DNA of 51,024 nt, taken from NCBI RefSeq assembly GCF_016862795.1, contig NZ_BONQ01000020.1, positions 1 to 51,024 on the forward strand. The letters are read 5' to 3'. The position numbers were made by a program, and so were the translations under genes. The notes below the pieces were generated by a model. The model did not search any database. It was not told the DNA's origin and was given only the letters and a program-made list of their open reading frames with translations. Each line of letters opens with the position of its first letter. Within the stretch, counting starts at the first letter, position 1. The DNA is from Dactylosporangium siamense (GTDB lineage: Bacteria > Actinomycetota > Actinomycetes > Mycobacteriales > Micromonosporaceae). Positions 31,265 to 41,000 of this stretch are shown piece after piece.

Positions 31265-32701
31265 ATGCATCAGCAGGAACACACGCAGGCGACCCACGCA
31301 CCGGCCCCGGCCCGCGGGCTCGGCGTCGCGACCCTCGTCATATCGCTGGCCCGGTTCATCGTCGTGCTGGACGGCACGATCATGATCGTTGCCCTGCCGA
31401 GCATCCAGAGCTCCCTGCACATCTCCTTGTCGGACCTGAACTGGGTGGTCAACTCCTACTCGCTGATGTTCGGCGGCCTGATGCTGGTCGCCGGGCGGAT
31501 CGGCGACAAGTACGGCCGCAAGAACGTGTTCCGCATCGGGCTGGTGCTCTTCGGCGCGGCATCGCTGGCGGGCGGGCTCGCCGACAATGGGACCTGGCTG
31601 ATCGCGTGCCGTGCGGTGCAGGGCACCGGTGCCGCCCTGGCCACCCCCGGCGCGCTGTCGCTCCTGGTCAGCACCTTCCCGGAAGGCAGGGCCCGGGCCA
31701 GGGCGCTCGGCCTCTACGGCGCCGCGACCGGGCTGGCGGCGGTCACGGGCCTGCTGGCCGGCGGCATCCTGACCACGTACGCCGGATGGGAATGGGTGCT
31801 GTTCGTCAACGTTCCGATCGTCGTCGCCATCCTGCTGGGGGTCGGCCGCCTGGTCGAGCCGGCACCGAAGCGCATCAGCATCGACATCCCGGGCGCGCTC
31901 GCCGGCACCCTCGGGATCGGCGCCCTCATCCTGGGGGTGAACCGGGTCGGCGAACACGGCTGGAGCGACCCGGCCGTGATCGCGTGCCTGGCCGCCGCGA
32001 CCGTCCTGCTGAGCGGATTCGTGCTGACGCAGCGGATCAGCGCGGCACCGATGATCCCGCGCGAGGTCCTCGCCGATCGCGGCCGGGTCGGCGCGAACGT
32101 CGTCACCTTCGTCCAGGCCGCCGGCATGTTCACCACGTACTTCTTCCTCACCCTCTACATGCAGGAGGTCCTCGGGTACTCCGCGCTGCGGACCGGCTTG
32201 ATGTACCTGCCGTTCGCCGTGGGCACCGGCCTGGCGGCCGGCGTGCTCGGCCCTCAGCTGTTGCAGCGCCTGTCCGAACGGGCCGCGCTGTCGACCGGGC
32301 TGCTGGTCGCCGCCGCCGGCACGGGATGGTTCTGCCTCATCACGCCCGGGTCCAGCATCTACGCCGTGCTGATCCCCGCGTCGGTCGTCACCGGTGCCGG
32401 GATCGGCATCGTCGCGACCACCGGCACCAGCATCGGGGTCCGCGGCATCGACAGCTCCGAGGCCGGCATCGGATCGGCGATGCTGACCGCCGGCGGGCAG
32501 GTGGGCGGCGCGCTCGGCCTGGCCGTCCTGGCCACCGTCGCCGCCTCGACGACCCGGCACGCCGCGGTCGACCATTCCATGAAGGAGGCGCTGACCAGCG
32601 GCTACGTCGCCGGCTTCGGCATCGCCGCCGGCCTCTACCTCCTGTGTGTCGCGATCACCCTGGTCACCGTCACACCGCGCCACCCGTCCACGCCCGAGTA
32701 G
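31265..32701 (+). CDS. MFS transporter, DHA2 drug:H+ antiporter type
   Basis: 478 aa from ATG 31265 with AGGAG 9 nt upstream. About 14 hydrophobic helices, as in the DHA2 (EmrB/QacA-like) family. Visible motifs are VVLDGTIMIVALPSI in TM1 (motif D1), GRIGDKYGRKNVFRIG (motif A) and motif C-like GAATGLAAVTGLLAGG. It exports drugs or a metabolite under the divergent MarR repressor. The last codons and stop were copied in a 22-bp direct duplication just downstream (32711-32732). Confidence 0.92.
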   Translation: MHQQEHTQATHAPAPARGLGVATLVISLARFIVVLDGTIMIVALPSIQSSLHISLSDLNWVVNSYSLMFGGLMLVAGRIGDKYGRKNVFRIGLVLFGAASLAGGLADNGTWLIACRAVQGTGAALATPGALSLLVSTFPEGRARARALGLYGAATGLAAVTGLLAGGILTTYAGWEWVLFVNVPIVVAILLGVGRLVEPAPKRISIDIPGALAGTLGIGALILGVNRVGEHGWSDPAVIACLAAATVLLSGFVLTQRISAAPMIPREVLADRGRVGANVVTFVQAAGMFTTYFFLTLYMQEVLGYSALRTGLMYLPFAVGTGLAAGVLGPQLLQRLSERAALSTGLLVAAAGTGWFCLITPGSSIYAVLIPASVVTGAGIGIVATTGTSIGVRGIDSSEAGIGSAMLTAGGQVGGALGLAVLATVAASTTRHAAVDHSMKEALTSGYVAGFGIAAGLYLLCVAITLVTVTPRHPSTPE

Positions 32702-32732
32702 CAGCGTCAGCCCGTCCACGCCCGAGTAGCAG
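32683..32732 (+). repeat. 22-bp direct duplication spanning the MFS stop codon
   Basis: CCCGTCCACGCCCGAGTAGCAG occurs at 32683-32704 and again at 32711-32732, period 28 bp. The first copy contains the MFS TAG stop. It marks the boundary between live genes and the decayed stretch that follows. Confidence 0.9.
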
Positions 32733-32735
32733 GCC

Positions 32736-32845
32736 TCAGCCCGGCGCGAACGGGCTGAGGCCGATCCACGACGGGAACGCCGAGCGCAGCGGCGCCGGGC
32801 CGGTGAGGTCGACCCGGCCGTCGCGCAGCGCGGCGCGCAGGTTCC
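32736..32845 (-). pseudogene. C-terminal fragment of a transcriptional regulator (HxlR-like tail)
   Basis: Read leftward, about 36 codons end at TGA (32736-32738): NLRAALRDGRVDLTGPAPL followed by RSAFPSWIGLSPFAPG. This DGRV-L-GP...FPxWxxLSPFA ending resembles the C-terminus of actinobacterial HxlR-type winged-helix regulators. The frame is abandoned upstream, where haloperoxidase-like sequence begins on the other strand, so only the tail survives. The family identification rests on memory of this short motif. Confidence 0.4.
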
Positions 32846-32861
32846 GGCCGCCCCGCCGCCC

Positions 32862-33475
32862 GCGCTGAGCAGCGCGCGGTACGCCCGGGACCACGCCGAG
32901 GTGCGCACCCTCGGCGGCGCGACCAGCCCGGCCCGGCCCGGTCCGCGTTCGACGGGCAGACCGCGCAGTTCTGGCAGTCCGCGACGCCGATCGTGCTGTG
33001 GGACCCGGTCGCCGCCACGCTCATCACCCGCCACCGCCTCGGCCCGACCGACGCGGCCCGGCTGCTCGCGCAGGTCAACCTCGCCATGGCCGACACCGTC
33101 ATCGCGGTCTGGAACGCCAAGAACGTCTTCGACACCTGGCGCCCCGTCACCGCGATCCACGGCACCGACCCGACGTGGCAGCCGCTGCTGGACACGCCGG
33201 CGTTCCAGGAGTACCCGGCCGGTCACCCCGCGGTCAGTCAGGCCGCCGCGGCCGTCCTATCCCACCGGTTCGGCGACCACACCCGGTTCATGCTGAAGGC
33301 CCCCGGCCTGCCCGGCGTCACCCGTACCCTGCCCAGCTGTTCGGCCGGTTTCGCGCAGGCGTCCGACGCGCGGGTCCTCGGCGGCATCCACGCCCGGTTC
33401 GCCTGCGACGCCGCCACGGCCATGGGCCGCCAGGTCGCCGCGCACGTCGACGCGACGGCCCTGCGCCGTCGCTGA
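32862..33475 (+). pseudogene. Vanadium haloperoxidase / PAP2-superfamily remnant, frameshifted
   Basis: Two pieces in different frames. First, from 32862, ALSSARYARDHAEVRTLGGA; then, after a shift between about 32920 and 32942, FDGQTAQFWQSATPIVLWDP running to 33475. The second piece carries haloperoxidase-like motifs: FDTWRPVTAIHGTDPTWQPL, FQEYPAGHPAVSQAAAAVL (PSGH-type motif with the catalytic-region His) and GGIHARFACDAAT (second His). The N-terminal helical half is missing and no start is available for the full length. A protein from 32993 could be made but would lack the first half of the fold. Antisense to the 3' extension of the DMT gene. Confidence 0.7.
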
Positions 33476-34420
33476 GAAGGTCGGGCCGGCCTTCCGCGGC
33501 GCGGTCTGGAGCACCGCGACGGACGACAGCACCAGGGCTCCGCCGAGCAGCTGGAGCGGCGTGAGGAACTCCCCGAGGGTGAGCGCGGCCAGCGCGGTCG
33601 TGACCACCGGCTCGAACGTGGACAGGATCGCGGCCGTCGACGGGCCCGTGCGGCGCAGGCCCGCGAAGAACGTCAGCATCGCCGCGACGGTGGACACGAC
33701 GGCGATGCACGCGAGCCAGCCCCAGGCCGCCGGGCTGAGGCGCAGGTCGACCCCGCCGGTGACCGCGGCCCGGGCGGCGAGCGTGCCCGCGGCGCCGGTC
33801 ATCACCAGCGCCGACAGCAGCACGGGCGGCAGCCGGTGCACGATGGTGTCGGCGACGAGGATGTACACCGTGTAGACGACGGCCGAGCCGAAGCCGAGCA
33901 GCGCGCCGACCGGGTGGAAGCTGCCGGCGCCGGCCAGGACCAGCAGCGTGCCGGTCGACGCGGTGACCAGCGCGATGCCGCGCCGGGCGGTGAGCCGGTC
34001 CCGGCCGAGCAGCACCGCGCCGACGGTGACGAGGACCGGAAACGTGTACAGGATGAGCGACAGCGGCGACGCGTCCATCAGCCGCAGCGCGGCGAAGAAC
34101 AGGCTCGCCTGCGCCGCGTAGCCGACCGCGCCCAGCCCGACCGCGATCGCGAAGACCCGGACGCCCGGCGCCGGCGCCGCCGGATCCCCGCCTGACCCCG
34201 GCGCCGGATCCCCGCCCGACCCCGGCGACCGGTCCGTCCGGCGCAGCTCGGGCCGGACCAGCAGCACCAGCCAGAGCAGCGCGGCGGCGAGGGCGAAGCG
34301 GACCAGCAGCAGCGCCGATGGCGAGACGCCGGCGTCGTAGGCGAACTTGCCGAAGATCGCCAGCGCGCCGAAGCACGCCGCGGAGACGAGACACAGTGCC
34401 GGACCCATGCGGTCGAGCAT
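33257..34420 (-). CDS. EamA/DMT-superfamily transporter with aberrant C-terminal extension
   Basis: 387 aa from ATG 34420 (ATG 34408 and GTG 34432 are alternatives). Ten hydrophobic helices in two EamA repeats: ALCLVSAACFGALAIFGKFA at the start, SPLSLILYTFPVLVTVGAVL at the end of repeat 1, and AAILSTFEPVVTTALAALTL with LGGALVLSSVAVLQ in repeat 2. The normal family end falls about residue 310; beyond LQTAPRKAG about 75 hydrophilic residues are read from DNA antisense to the haloperoxidase remnant, so the native stop has apparently been lost. Metabolite exporter, divergent from a LysR gene that probably regulates it. Confidence 0.85.
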   Translation of the reverse strand: MLDRMGPALCLVSAACFGALAIFGKFAYDAGVSPSALLLVRFALAAALLWLVLLVRPELRRTDRSPGSGGDPAPGSGGDPAAPAPGVRVFAIAVGLGAVGYAAQASLFFAALRLMDASPLSLILYTFPVLVTVGAVLLGRDRLTARRGIALVTASTGTLLVLAGAGSFHPVGALLGFGSAVVYTVYILVADTIVHRLPPVLLSALVMTGAAGTLAARAAVTGGVDLRLSPAAWGWLACIAVVSTVAAMLTFFAGLRRTGPSTAAILSTFEPVVTTALAALTLGEFLTPLQLLGGALVLSSVAVLQTAPRKAGPTFSATAQGRRVDVRGDLAAHGRGGVAGEPGVDAAEDPRVGRLRETGRTAGQGTGDAGQAGGLQHEPGVVAEPVG

Positions 34421-34481
34421 CGGGCACGGCACCGTGCAGGTCCAGCGATGAATCCCGGCGCTGATTCGTTAGGATTTCCGC

Positions 34482-35411
34482 ATGGTCGGGTTGGATCTGC
34501 GCCGCCTGCGGTTCCTGCGTGAGTTCGAGGAGCGGGGCACCCTCGCCGCGGTCGCCGTGGCCCTCGGCTACAGCCCGTCCACGGTCTCCCAGCAGCTGGC
34601 ACTGCTGGAGAAGGACGCCGGCACGCCGCTGCTGGAGAAGGCGGGCCGGGGCGTGCGCCTCAACGACGCCGGGCGGCTCCTGGCCCAGCACGCGCGGGTG
34701 CTCCTGACGGCGGCCGAGGCGGCGGAGGCCGACCTCGCCGCGCTCGGCGGCGACGTCCGCGGCACCGTGCGCGCCGGCGGCCTGCAGTCGGCGGCCCGCC
34801 GCCTGCTGGTGCCCGCCGTGGCGCGCATGCAGGTGGACCGCCCGCGGGTCCGGGTGGAGATCTTCGAACTGGAGCTCGAAGCGGCGCTGCCCGGCCTGCG
34901 GCTCGGCACCGTCGACCTGGTCATCGGCGACGAGTACGACGGCCATCCCCGCCCGCGCCCGGCCGGGATGCGCTTCTCGGTCCTCCTCGAGGAGCCGATC
35001 AGGGTGGTGCTGCCGGCCACGCACCCCCTCGCGGCGTCCGGCGCGCCCGTCGCGATCAGCCGGCTGCGGTCCGACGTGTGGACCTCGTCCGCCGAGGGCA
35101 CCGGCCACCACGCCATGGTCGTCGGCACCTGCCGGACGCTCGGCGGCTACGAACCTGACGTCCGGCACCGCTCCAACGACGCCGACGTGCAGCTCGAGCT
35201 CGTCCGCGCCACCGGCGCCGTCGCGCTCATGCCGCCGCTGGCGCTGCCGGCCGGCGACACCGGGCTGGCCGTCCGGGACCTCGCGGAGGCCACCCTCGAA
35301 CGCCGCCTCGTCACCGTCACCCGTGACGCCCCGCCGGCCCCCGCACTGACCGCGTTCATGGCGGCGGTGACAGCGGCGGCCGTAACAGCGGCCGCGGTGC
35401 CGGACAGGTAA
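34482..35411 (+). CDS. LysR-family transcriptional regulator
   Basis: 309 aa. HTH at about 18-40 (GTLAAVAVALGYSPSTVSQQL) followed by LEKDAGTPLLEKAGRGVRLN, the normal LysR linker, and a two-lobe effector domain (VRAGGLQSAARRLLVPAVAR, LVIGDEY). AGGA lies 7 nt before the ATG. It is divergent from the DMT gene with a 61-bp gap, so its first target is probably that transporter. The next gene begins 5 bp after its stop, but the sigma factor is a different function. Confidence 0.92.
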   Translation: MVGLDLRRLRFLREFEERGTLAAVAVALGYSPSTVSQQLALLEKDAGTPLLEKAGRGVRLNDAGRLLAQHARVLLTAAEAAEADLAALGGDVRGTVRAGGLQSAARRLLVPAVARMQVDRPRVRVEIFELELEAALPGLRLGTVDLVIGDEYDGHPRPRPAGMRFSVLLEEPIRVVLPATHPLAASGAPVAISRLRSDVWTSSAEGTGHHAMVVGTCRTLGGYEPDVRHRSNDADVQLELVRATGAVALMPPLALPAGDTGLAVRDLAEATLERRLVTVTRDAPPAPALTAFMAAVTAAAVTAAAVPDR

Positions 35412-35416
35412 GGGAT

Positions 35417-35980
35417 GTGAGCACACCGCAACCAGATCGGGAGCGGCGTTTCCGGACGCTGCACGACGACACCTACGTCGACGTGCTGCGCTTCGCCCAG
35501 CGCCGCGTGCACCCGAGCCACGCCGAGGACGTCGTCGCCGACGCGTTCCTCGTCGCCTGGCGCCGGCTGGACCAGGTCCCCCGGAAACCGGACGACGCGC
35601 GGGCCTGGCTGTTCGGCATCGCCAGGCACTGCCTGCTCAACGCCCAGCGGGGGCTGAAACGCCACGACGCCCTCGCCGTGCGGATCGCGGAGACCGCACC
35701 CGCCGTCGCCGCCGGCCCCGCGGAGGACGAGGGTGTCGTCCGGCGGCTGGAGCTCGCCGCCGCCTGGCACGCGCTCAGCCCGGCGGAGCAGGAGACCCTC
35801 GCCCTGTGCGTCTTCGACGACCTGACCTCCGCGCAGGCGGCCAGGGTCCTCGGCATCACCGCCGCCGCGTTCCGCATCCGCCTGCTCCGGGCCCGCCGCG
35901 CCCTGCGCCGCCGGCTCGAGCCCGCACCAACCCCGCCGGTCCCCGCACCGGCCCCGACCCGGCTGGAGGCCCGATCATGA
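35417..35980 (+). CDS. ECF-type RNA polymerase sigma factor
   Basis: 187 aa from GTG 35417. Sigma region 2: YVDVLRFAQRRVHPSHAEDV and VADAFLVAWRRL (core-binding/-10 recognition). Region 4: LSPAEQETLALCVFDDLTSA and QAARVLGITAAAFRIRLLRA (HTH for -35 recognition). The C-terminus ends in a Pro/Ala tail. The next gene overlaps by 4 bp and encodes a single-pass membrane protein, the usual position of an anti-sigma factor. It does not look like the SigE/SigR (RsrA) class, as no HxxxCxxC is seen in the partner. Confidence 0.9.
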   Translation: MSTPQPDRERRFRTLHDDTYVDVLRFAQRRVHPSHAEDVVADAFLVAWRRLDQVPRKPDDARAWLFGIARHCLLNAQRGLKRHDALAVRIAETAPAVAAGPAEDEGVVRRLELAAAWHALSPAEQETLALCVFDDLTSAQAARVLGITAAAFRIRLLRARRALRRRLEPAPTPPVPAPAPTRLEARS

Positions 35981-36708
35981 ACCACCTCGCCGACCTGCGC
36001 GCGCTGGACGCCGCCACCCCGCCGACCGCGGACCAGCTCCGCCGCGCCGAAGCCACCCTGGATCGCATTCTGGCGGTGGTACCCCCAGCGAAACGCCGGC
36101 ACCGTGCCCTGCTGCTCGTCCCCGCGGCTGCCGCCGCGGCGGCCGTGGTCGCGGCGGCGTTCCTGGTGGGCGCACCGGGACCCGCGTACTCATCGTGGAC
36201 CTCCGAACCCACCCCGTTGACCGCCGAGGAGACCGGCCTGGTGGGACCGGCCTGCCGGGACGCCCTGGACGGCGGGAGCCTCGACCTGCGCCGGGCCCGG
36301 CTCGTCCTGGCCGAGCGTCGCGGCGACTTCGCCGTCCTGCTGTTCCGCACCGAGGACCCCGACATGTCCGGGTCCTGCCTGGCCCGCCAGCCGCGCGGCA
36401 CCGACGATGTCGACGACGTGCAGGCGGCCGTCGGCGGCGGCGACGGCCCCGCGATGACCGCGCCCCCGCGCGGCTACACCCAGGGCGCCCTCGCCGGCTA
36501 CCGCCACGCCACGATCACCGACGGCGCGGCCGGCAGCGACGTCACCGGCGTCACGATCCGCGCCGGCGACCTGACCGTGCACGCGTCGGTCCGCGACGGC
36601 CGGTACGTCGCCTGGTGGCCGGCGCAGACGACCGGCGACCTCAGCTACGACCTGACCCTGACCGACGGCACCGTCATCCGCGACGCCCGGCCCACCAGAC
36701 CGAGCTGA
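35977..36708 (+). CDS. Single-pass membrane protein, probable partner of the ECF sigma factor
   Basis: 243 aa. The N-terminal about 45 residues are cytoplasmic (HLADLRALDAATPPTADQLR, LDRILAVVPPAKRRHR), then one helix (ALLLVPAAAAAAAVVAAAFLV) and an extracytoplasmic domain of about 170 aa with two Cys (ACRDAL, SCLARQ). It overlaps the sigma gene by ATGA. The arrangement suggests an anti-sigma or sensor role, but the N-terminus is short for a standard anti-sigma domain. Many actinobacterial ECF/membrane-protein pairs look like this and are uncharacterised. Confidence 0.75.
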   Translation: MNHLADLRALDAATPPTADQLRRAEATLDRILAVVPPAKRRHRALLLVPAAAAAAAVVAAAFLVGAPGPAYSSWTSEPTPLTAEETGLVGPACRDALDGGSLDLRRARLVLAERRGDFAVLLFRTEDPDMSGSCLARQPRGTDDVDDVQAAVGGGDGPAMTAPPRGYTQGALAGYRHATITDGAAGSDVTGVTIRAGDLTVHASVRDGRYVAWWPAQTTGDLSYDLTLTDGTVIRDARPTRPS

Positions 36709-36785
36709 GCGGTCGCCGCGTCGAATCCGGATGCGTCCCGTGAATGCCACGGGATAGCGTCGACGCGAGGCGTGGGGGCGGCCGG

Positions 36786-37532
36786 ATGGTCTACGACGAA
36801 TCGATGGCGGCGGGATACGACCGCGGCCGGCGGCTGCGGACCGGCGACCTCGACACGTGGATGGCCGCGGCGCGCCCCTACCTGCCCGGCGCCGGCGGCT
36901 GGATCCTCGACCTCGGCGCGGGCACCGGCCGGTTCGGCCCGGCGCTGGCCGGCGCCACCGGCGCGACGGTCGTCGCGCAGGAGCCGTCGGCCGCGATGCG
37001 GGCCGTGTGCCGGGCGAACTGTCCGGGGCTTCCGATCGTCGGGGGAACGGCGCAGGCGATGCCGTTCCGCGATCACGCGTTCGACGCCGTCTGGGCGTCT
37101 CAGGTGATCCACCACATCACCGACCTGACCGCGTTCGCGGCGAGCCTGCGGCGCGTCCTGCGGCCCGGCGGCCACCTGCTGCTGCGCGGAGGATTCGGCC
37201 CGCCCGACGAGCTGCCGCTGTTCCGCTGGTTTCCCGAGGCCTGGGCGACGGGAGCGGTGGCCGCCTCCCTGGCCGAGATCGGCGACGTCCTCGCCGCGGC
37301 CGGCCTCACCCAGATCGATCACGTGCGGGTGCAGCAGATGTCCGCCGCGAGCCCGGACGAACTGCTCGACAAGGTCCGCGCCCGGTCGTTGAGCCACCTC
37401 GCCGCGCTCCCCGACGCCGTCTTCCAGCGGGGGCTGCGGGCGATGGAGCGGGACACGCGGACCGGCGCCGTCCCGCACCACCTCACCGAGCACCTCGATC
37501 TCGTGGTGTTCCGCGCCGTGCCCCGTAGCTGA
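36786..37532 (+). CDS. Class I SAM-dependent methyltransferase
   Basis: 248 aa from ATG 36786 (an upstream in-frame ATG at 36744 adds 14 unlike residues). SAM motif I is WILDLGAGTGRFGPAL (about 38-53), acidic motif II region VVAQEPSAAM, then MPFRDHAFDAVWASQVIHHI (motif post II) and LRRVLRPGGHLLLRG (motif III). UbiE/Methyltransf_11-like, with unknown small-molecule substrate. Stands alone; the 3' end nearly meets the convergent small hypothetical gene. Confidence 0.9.
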   Translation: MVYDESMAAGYDRGRRLRTGDLDTWMAAARPYLPGAGGWILDLGAGTGRFGPALAGATGATVVAQEPSAAMRAVCRANCPGLPIVGGTAQAMPFRDHAFDAVWASQVIHHITDLTAFAASLRRVLRPGGHLLLRGGFGPPDELPLFRWFPEAWATGAVAASLAEIGDVLAAAGLTQIDHVRVQQMSAASPDELLDKVRARSLSHLAALPDAVFQRGLRAMERDTRTGAVPHHLTEHLDLVVFRAVPRS

Positions 37533-37546
37533 GGCGTGTCTTGCCC

Positions 37547-37975
37547 TCAGCGCCGCGGCGAGTCGCGTTCCAGGCGCTCCAGGTCGCGCTGCCAAACAGC
37601 GATCAGCTCCTCGTTGACGGCTTCCTCGATCACGCCCCGCCGTATCCGGCCGATGTCACGGTCGTCGTACCGGATCGCAAACACCAGTCCATGGTCGCCT
37701 GAGACCTGCCCCAGCCATGCCACCAGCCACCGGACCTCGGCGAGCAGCCGCCGTTCCACTGCCGGCGTCACCCACGGCCCAGGCCTGGGGAACGTATGGG
37801 TCAACCCGACAAGGCGCGCGCCGTCCTGATCGACTTCGTCGAACGCCTCCGCGCTGTCGCTGACCCAGTTCACCGTGGCGCGGTCGCGCTCGTAGGACTG
37901 CAGGAAATGCTGAGCGGTCTCGTCGTCAAGGCGTCCCTCGACATGAGCGACCAGTTCAACCAGCGGCGCGGCCAT
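37547..37975 (-). CDS. Hypothetical protein
   Basis: 142 aa, ATG 37975. No family recognised. It begins AAPLVELVAHVEGRLDDETA, has acidic, soluble composition with a Trp-rich middle (RWLVAWLGQVSGDHGLVFAI) and a basic tail (RDLERLERDSPRR). GC3 is somewhat lower than in the neighbours, which could mean recent acquisition, although the reading frame is clean. Convergent with the methyltransferase gene (14-bp gap). Confidence 0.65.
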   Translation of the reverse strand: MAAPLVELVAHVEGRLDDETAQHFLQSYERDRATVNWVSDSAEAFDEVDQDGARLVGLTHTFPRPGPWVTPAVERRLLAEVRWLVAWLGQVSGDHGLVFAIRYDDRDIGRIRRGVIEEAVNEELIAVWQRDLERLERDSPRR

Positions 37976-38083
37976 CGAGCGACCCTACCGAACGCCGCGA
38001 GCCGTCCGCGGCATACACAAGCTCTGGCGGTCGATTCGTGCCGGGCCCGGCAGGTCCCGGAGCCCGGCGCGAATCGGCTGCGG

Positions 38084-41000
38084 TCAGGTGACGGTCAGGC
38101 TGTCGAGGTTCGCGCCGTTGGCGCCGGTGGTGGTGGCCCGGACCGTGACCTGGCTGCCGGCGGGCAGGTTGGCGGTGAGCGAGGTGGTGCTCCAGGTGTC
38201 CCAGGAGCCGGTCGGGTTGAAGGCGAGGGCGCCGTTGACGGTGCCGCCGTTGACGGCGATGGCGAGGGGCCGGTTGGCGCCGCCGCCGTTGGCGTAGCGG
38301 AACGTCAGGGTCCTGGTGCCGGCGGTGGGGACGTTGACGGTCCACTGGACGTAGCCGCCGCTGGCCGAGGTGTCGGCGAAGTCGACGAAGCCCGTGCCGG
38401 TGTAGTCCGGGTGGCGGGTGTCGATGACGGCGCCGCTGAGCACGGCCCGTTCCGCCGGGTAGGCGGTGCCGCCGGTCGCGGCGGGGAGGGCCGATCCGCT
38501 CGGCTCGACCGTGGCGGCCACGCCGCCGCCGGTGACGACCGGGATGGACGCGGTGACGACGGTCAGGATCTTCTTGGCGGCGTCCCACACGGTGCCGCCG
38601 CCGCTGGTGACGGCGGTCGCCTCGGTGGTGAAGGACGGCAGGGTGCCGCCGCCGTTGACCCGCATGCCGACGGGCGCGGTGAGGCCGTGGATCCGCACGA
38701 CGTAGCGGCGGGTGGCGGGGGCGCCGGTGTAGGTGCCCTGCGGGTGCCTGATGACGGTCCTGGTCGCGGCGTCGGTCCAGGTCAGGGCGGTGACGCTCCT
38801 GGCGCCGGAGACGCGGTGCGACTCGGTGACGCCGTCGTCCTCGACCAGGTTGAAGGTGCCGTCGGCGCCGGCGTAGACCTCCAGCTCCAGCTGCCGCTTG
38901 TTCAGGAACGCCGTGCTCTGCGCGTACTGGTACCTGGGCAGGATCGCGCCGGCCTTGACGAACAGGACGATCTCGCCGGTGTGGGTGACGTAGGGCAGGT
39001 CGGCGGCGTCGGTGCCGACGTGCTTGATGTCGGCCCAGAAGTTGTACCAGGTGTCGCCGGCGGGCAGCCACACGTTCTGGGTGGCCCCGCCGTCCTGCGT
39101 CACCGGCGCGACGAGCAGCGACGGCCCCCACAGGTACTGCAGGTCGTGGCTGTAGGCGTTCGGCCGGTTCTGGTAGTCGATGACCATGGCCCGGGCCATC
39201 GGCATGCCGGTGGTGGCTGCCTCGTGGGCGATGCTGTAGATGTACGGCAGCAGCGTGTAGCGCAGCTCGCCGTACTTGCGGAAGTCGGCCTGGATGGTCG
39301 CGTTCTGGTCGAGGGGCCAGCGGGACGCGATCGGGCCCTGCGAGGTGGTGCTGGCGCCGCTGTGCGGGCGCCAGATCGGCGACAGGCTCGACCAGGCGGC
39401 CGCCCAGTTGCGGTAGAACGGCTCGGAGATCAGGCCGCCGGCGCCGCCGTGGAAGCCGCCGCCGTCGATGTTGGAGAACGGGAACGCGCCCAGCCCGCCC
39501 GCGAGCATGCCCCGGATCTGCTGGCGCATCTCGTCGTAGGTGGAGGCGATGTCACCGGTCCAGTAGTGACCGTAGCGCTGCTGCCCGGCCGACGCGCCGC
39601 GGCTCCAGGTCCACGGGCGCTTGGCGACGCCGAGGTGACCGGCCGCCTGCGGGTCCCAGCCCTCCTCGCCGATGCCCTTGTGCAGGTAGAAGAAGTACGC
39701 GTTGCGCAGCTCCGACCACTTCTTGCCGCCGGCGCTGTCGGCGTTGAACGGGATCGGGCCCAGCTCGTCGACCTCGTCGAGCCACAGCCCGTCGCCGGGG
39801 TAGTGCAGCGCCGGGTTGAGGGCCTTGGACCAGAAGACGCTCCACACCCACGCGCGGGTGGCCGGGTTGCTCCAGTCGGGCACGGATCCGCTGTCCGCGA
39901 CCCCGGTGAGGTCGGCGGCCTTGAAGCTGTAGCCGGGCGGCGGCCCGCCGACCCAGCCGGCCATGAGGTTGGAGTTGTTGCGGTTGTAGTCCAGGGTCAT
40001 CGTCACGCCGTTCTCGGCGGCCCACGCCTGGTAGCCCGCCGGGTCGGGCCACCGGGTCGGGCTGAACTCGAACCACGAGCCGCCCCAGGCGCCGCTGCCG
40101 TTGCGCCAGCGGTTGTCGTTGACGTGGTGGTCGAACGGGAAGCCCGCGTTGCGGTGCTGGGTGATCTTCGTCCGCCACCAGTTCTGGTCGCTGACGTCGG
40201 GGAAGCCCTTGTCGGTCATGTGCAGCCCGAAGATCGACAGCTGCGGCAGGCGTGGGCGGCCGGTGAGCTGGGTGTAGCGGTCGAGGAGCTTGGCGAACTC
40301 CGGGCCGTTGATGAGGAAGTAGTCCAGCTGCGGCCGGGCGCCGGTGGTGTTGTGGTCGTCGGCGGAGAAGGAGTAGTCCCGGGCGGCGCCGCTGGCGAAG
40401 GAGAACGTGGTGTCGAAGGTCGTGTTGAAGAAGACGCCGTAGCCCTTGGTGGACAGGTAGAGCGGGATGATCGCGGGCGCCTGGTCGCCGCGGAGCGTGC
40501 CGTAGTTGTGCGACACGACGTCGCCGGTGCGGTCGACCCTGGGGGAGCGGCCGTAGAGCCCGTGCCCGGCCTTGACGAAGTGCTCGTCGGTGGGCGGCGG
40601 GACGAACGCCTCGGTGATGACGCTGTTGTTGGTGCCGCCCCAGGTGATGCTGCGGGTCGCGTCCTCCTTGGCCAGGAGGGCGCCGGTGCCGCGGTGGTAG
40701 AACTCCAGCCGCAGCGGGTTCTTCTGCAGCACGATCCGGACGCCGTCGGCGGCGCCGGTGACGATCGTCAGGCTGTTGGCGTCGCTGGTGACGGTGAGGG
40801 TGCCGCCCATGCCGGCGTGGTTGGCGGGGACGACCATCTCATAGCGGCTGTCGGCGAAGAACGTCTCGCCGCCACGGATCGCGCGGACCCGCACGATCTG
40901 GTTGCCGTACGCGGTGATCCGCAACCGCTGGCCGGTGCTGCTGGTGACGGTGACGCTGCGGGCGTCGGTGACGTGCGAGGCGTAGTTGCCGAGCTGTTCC

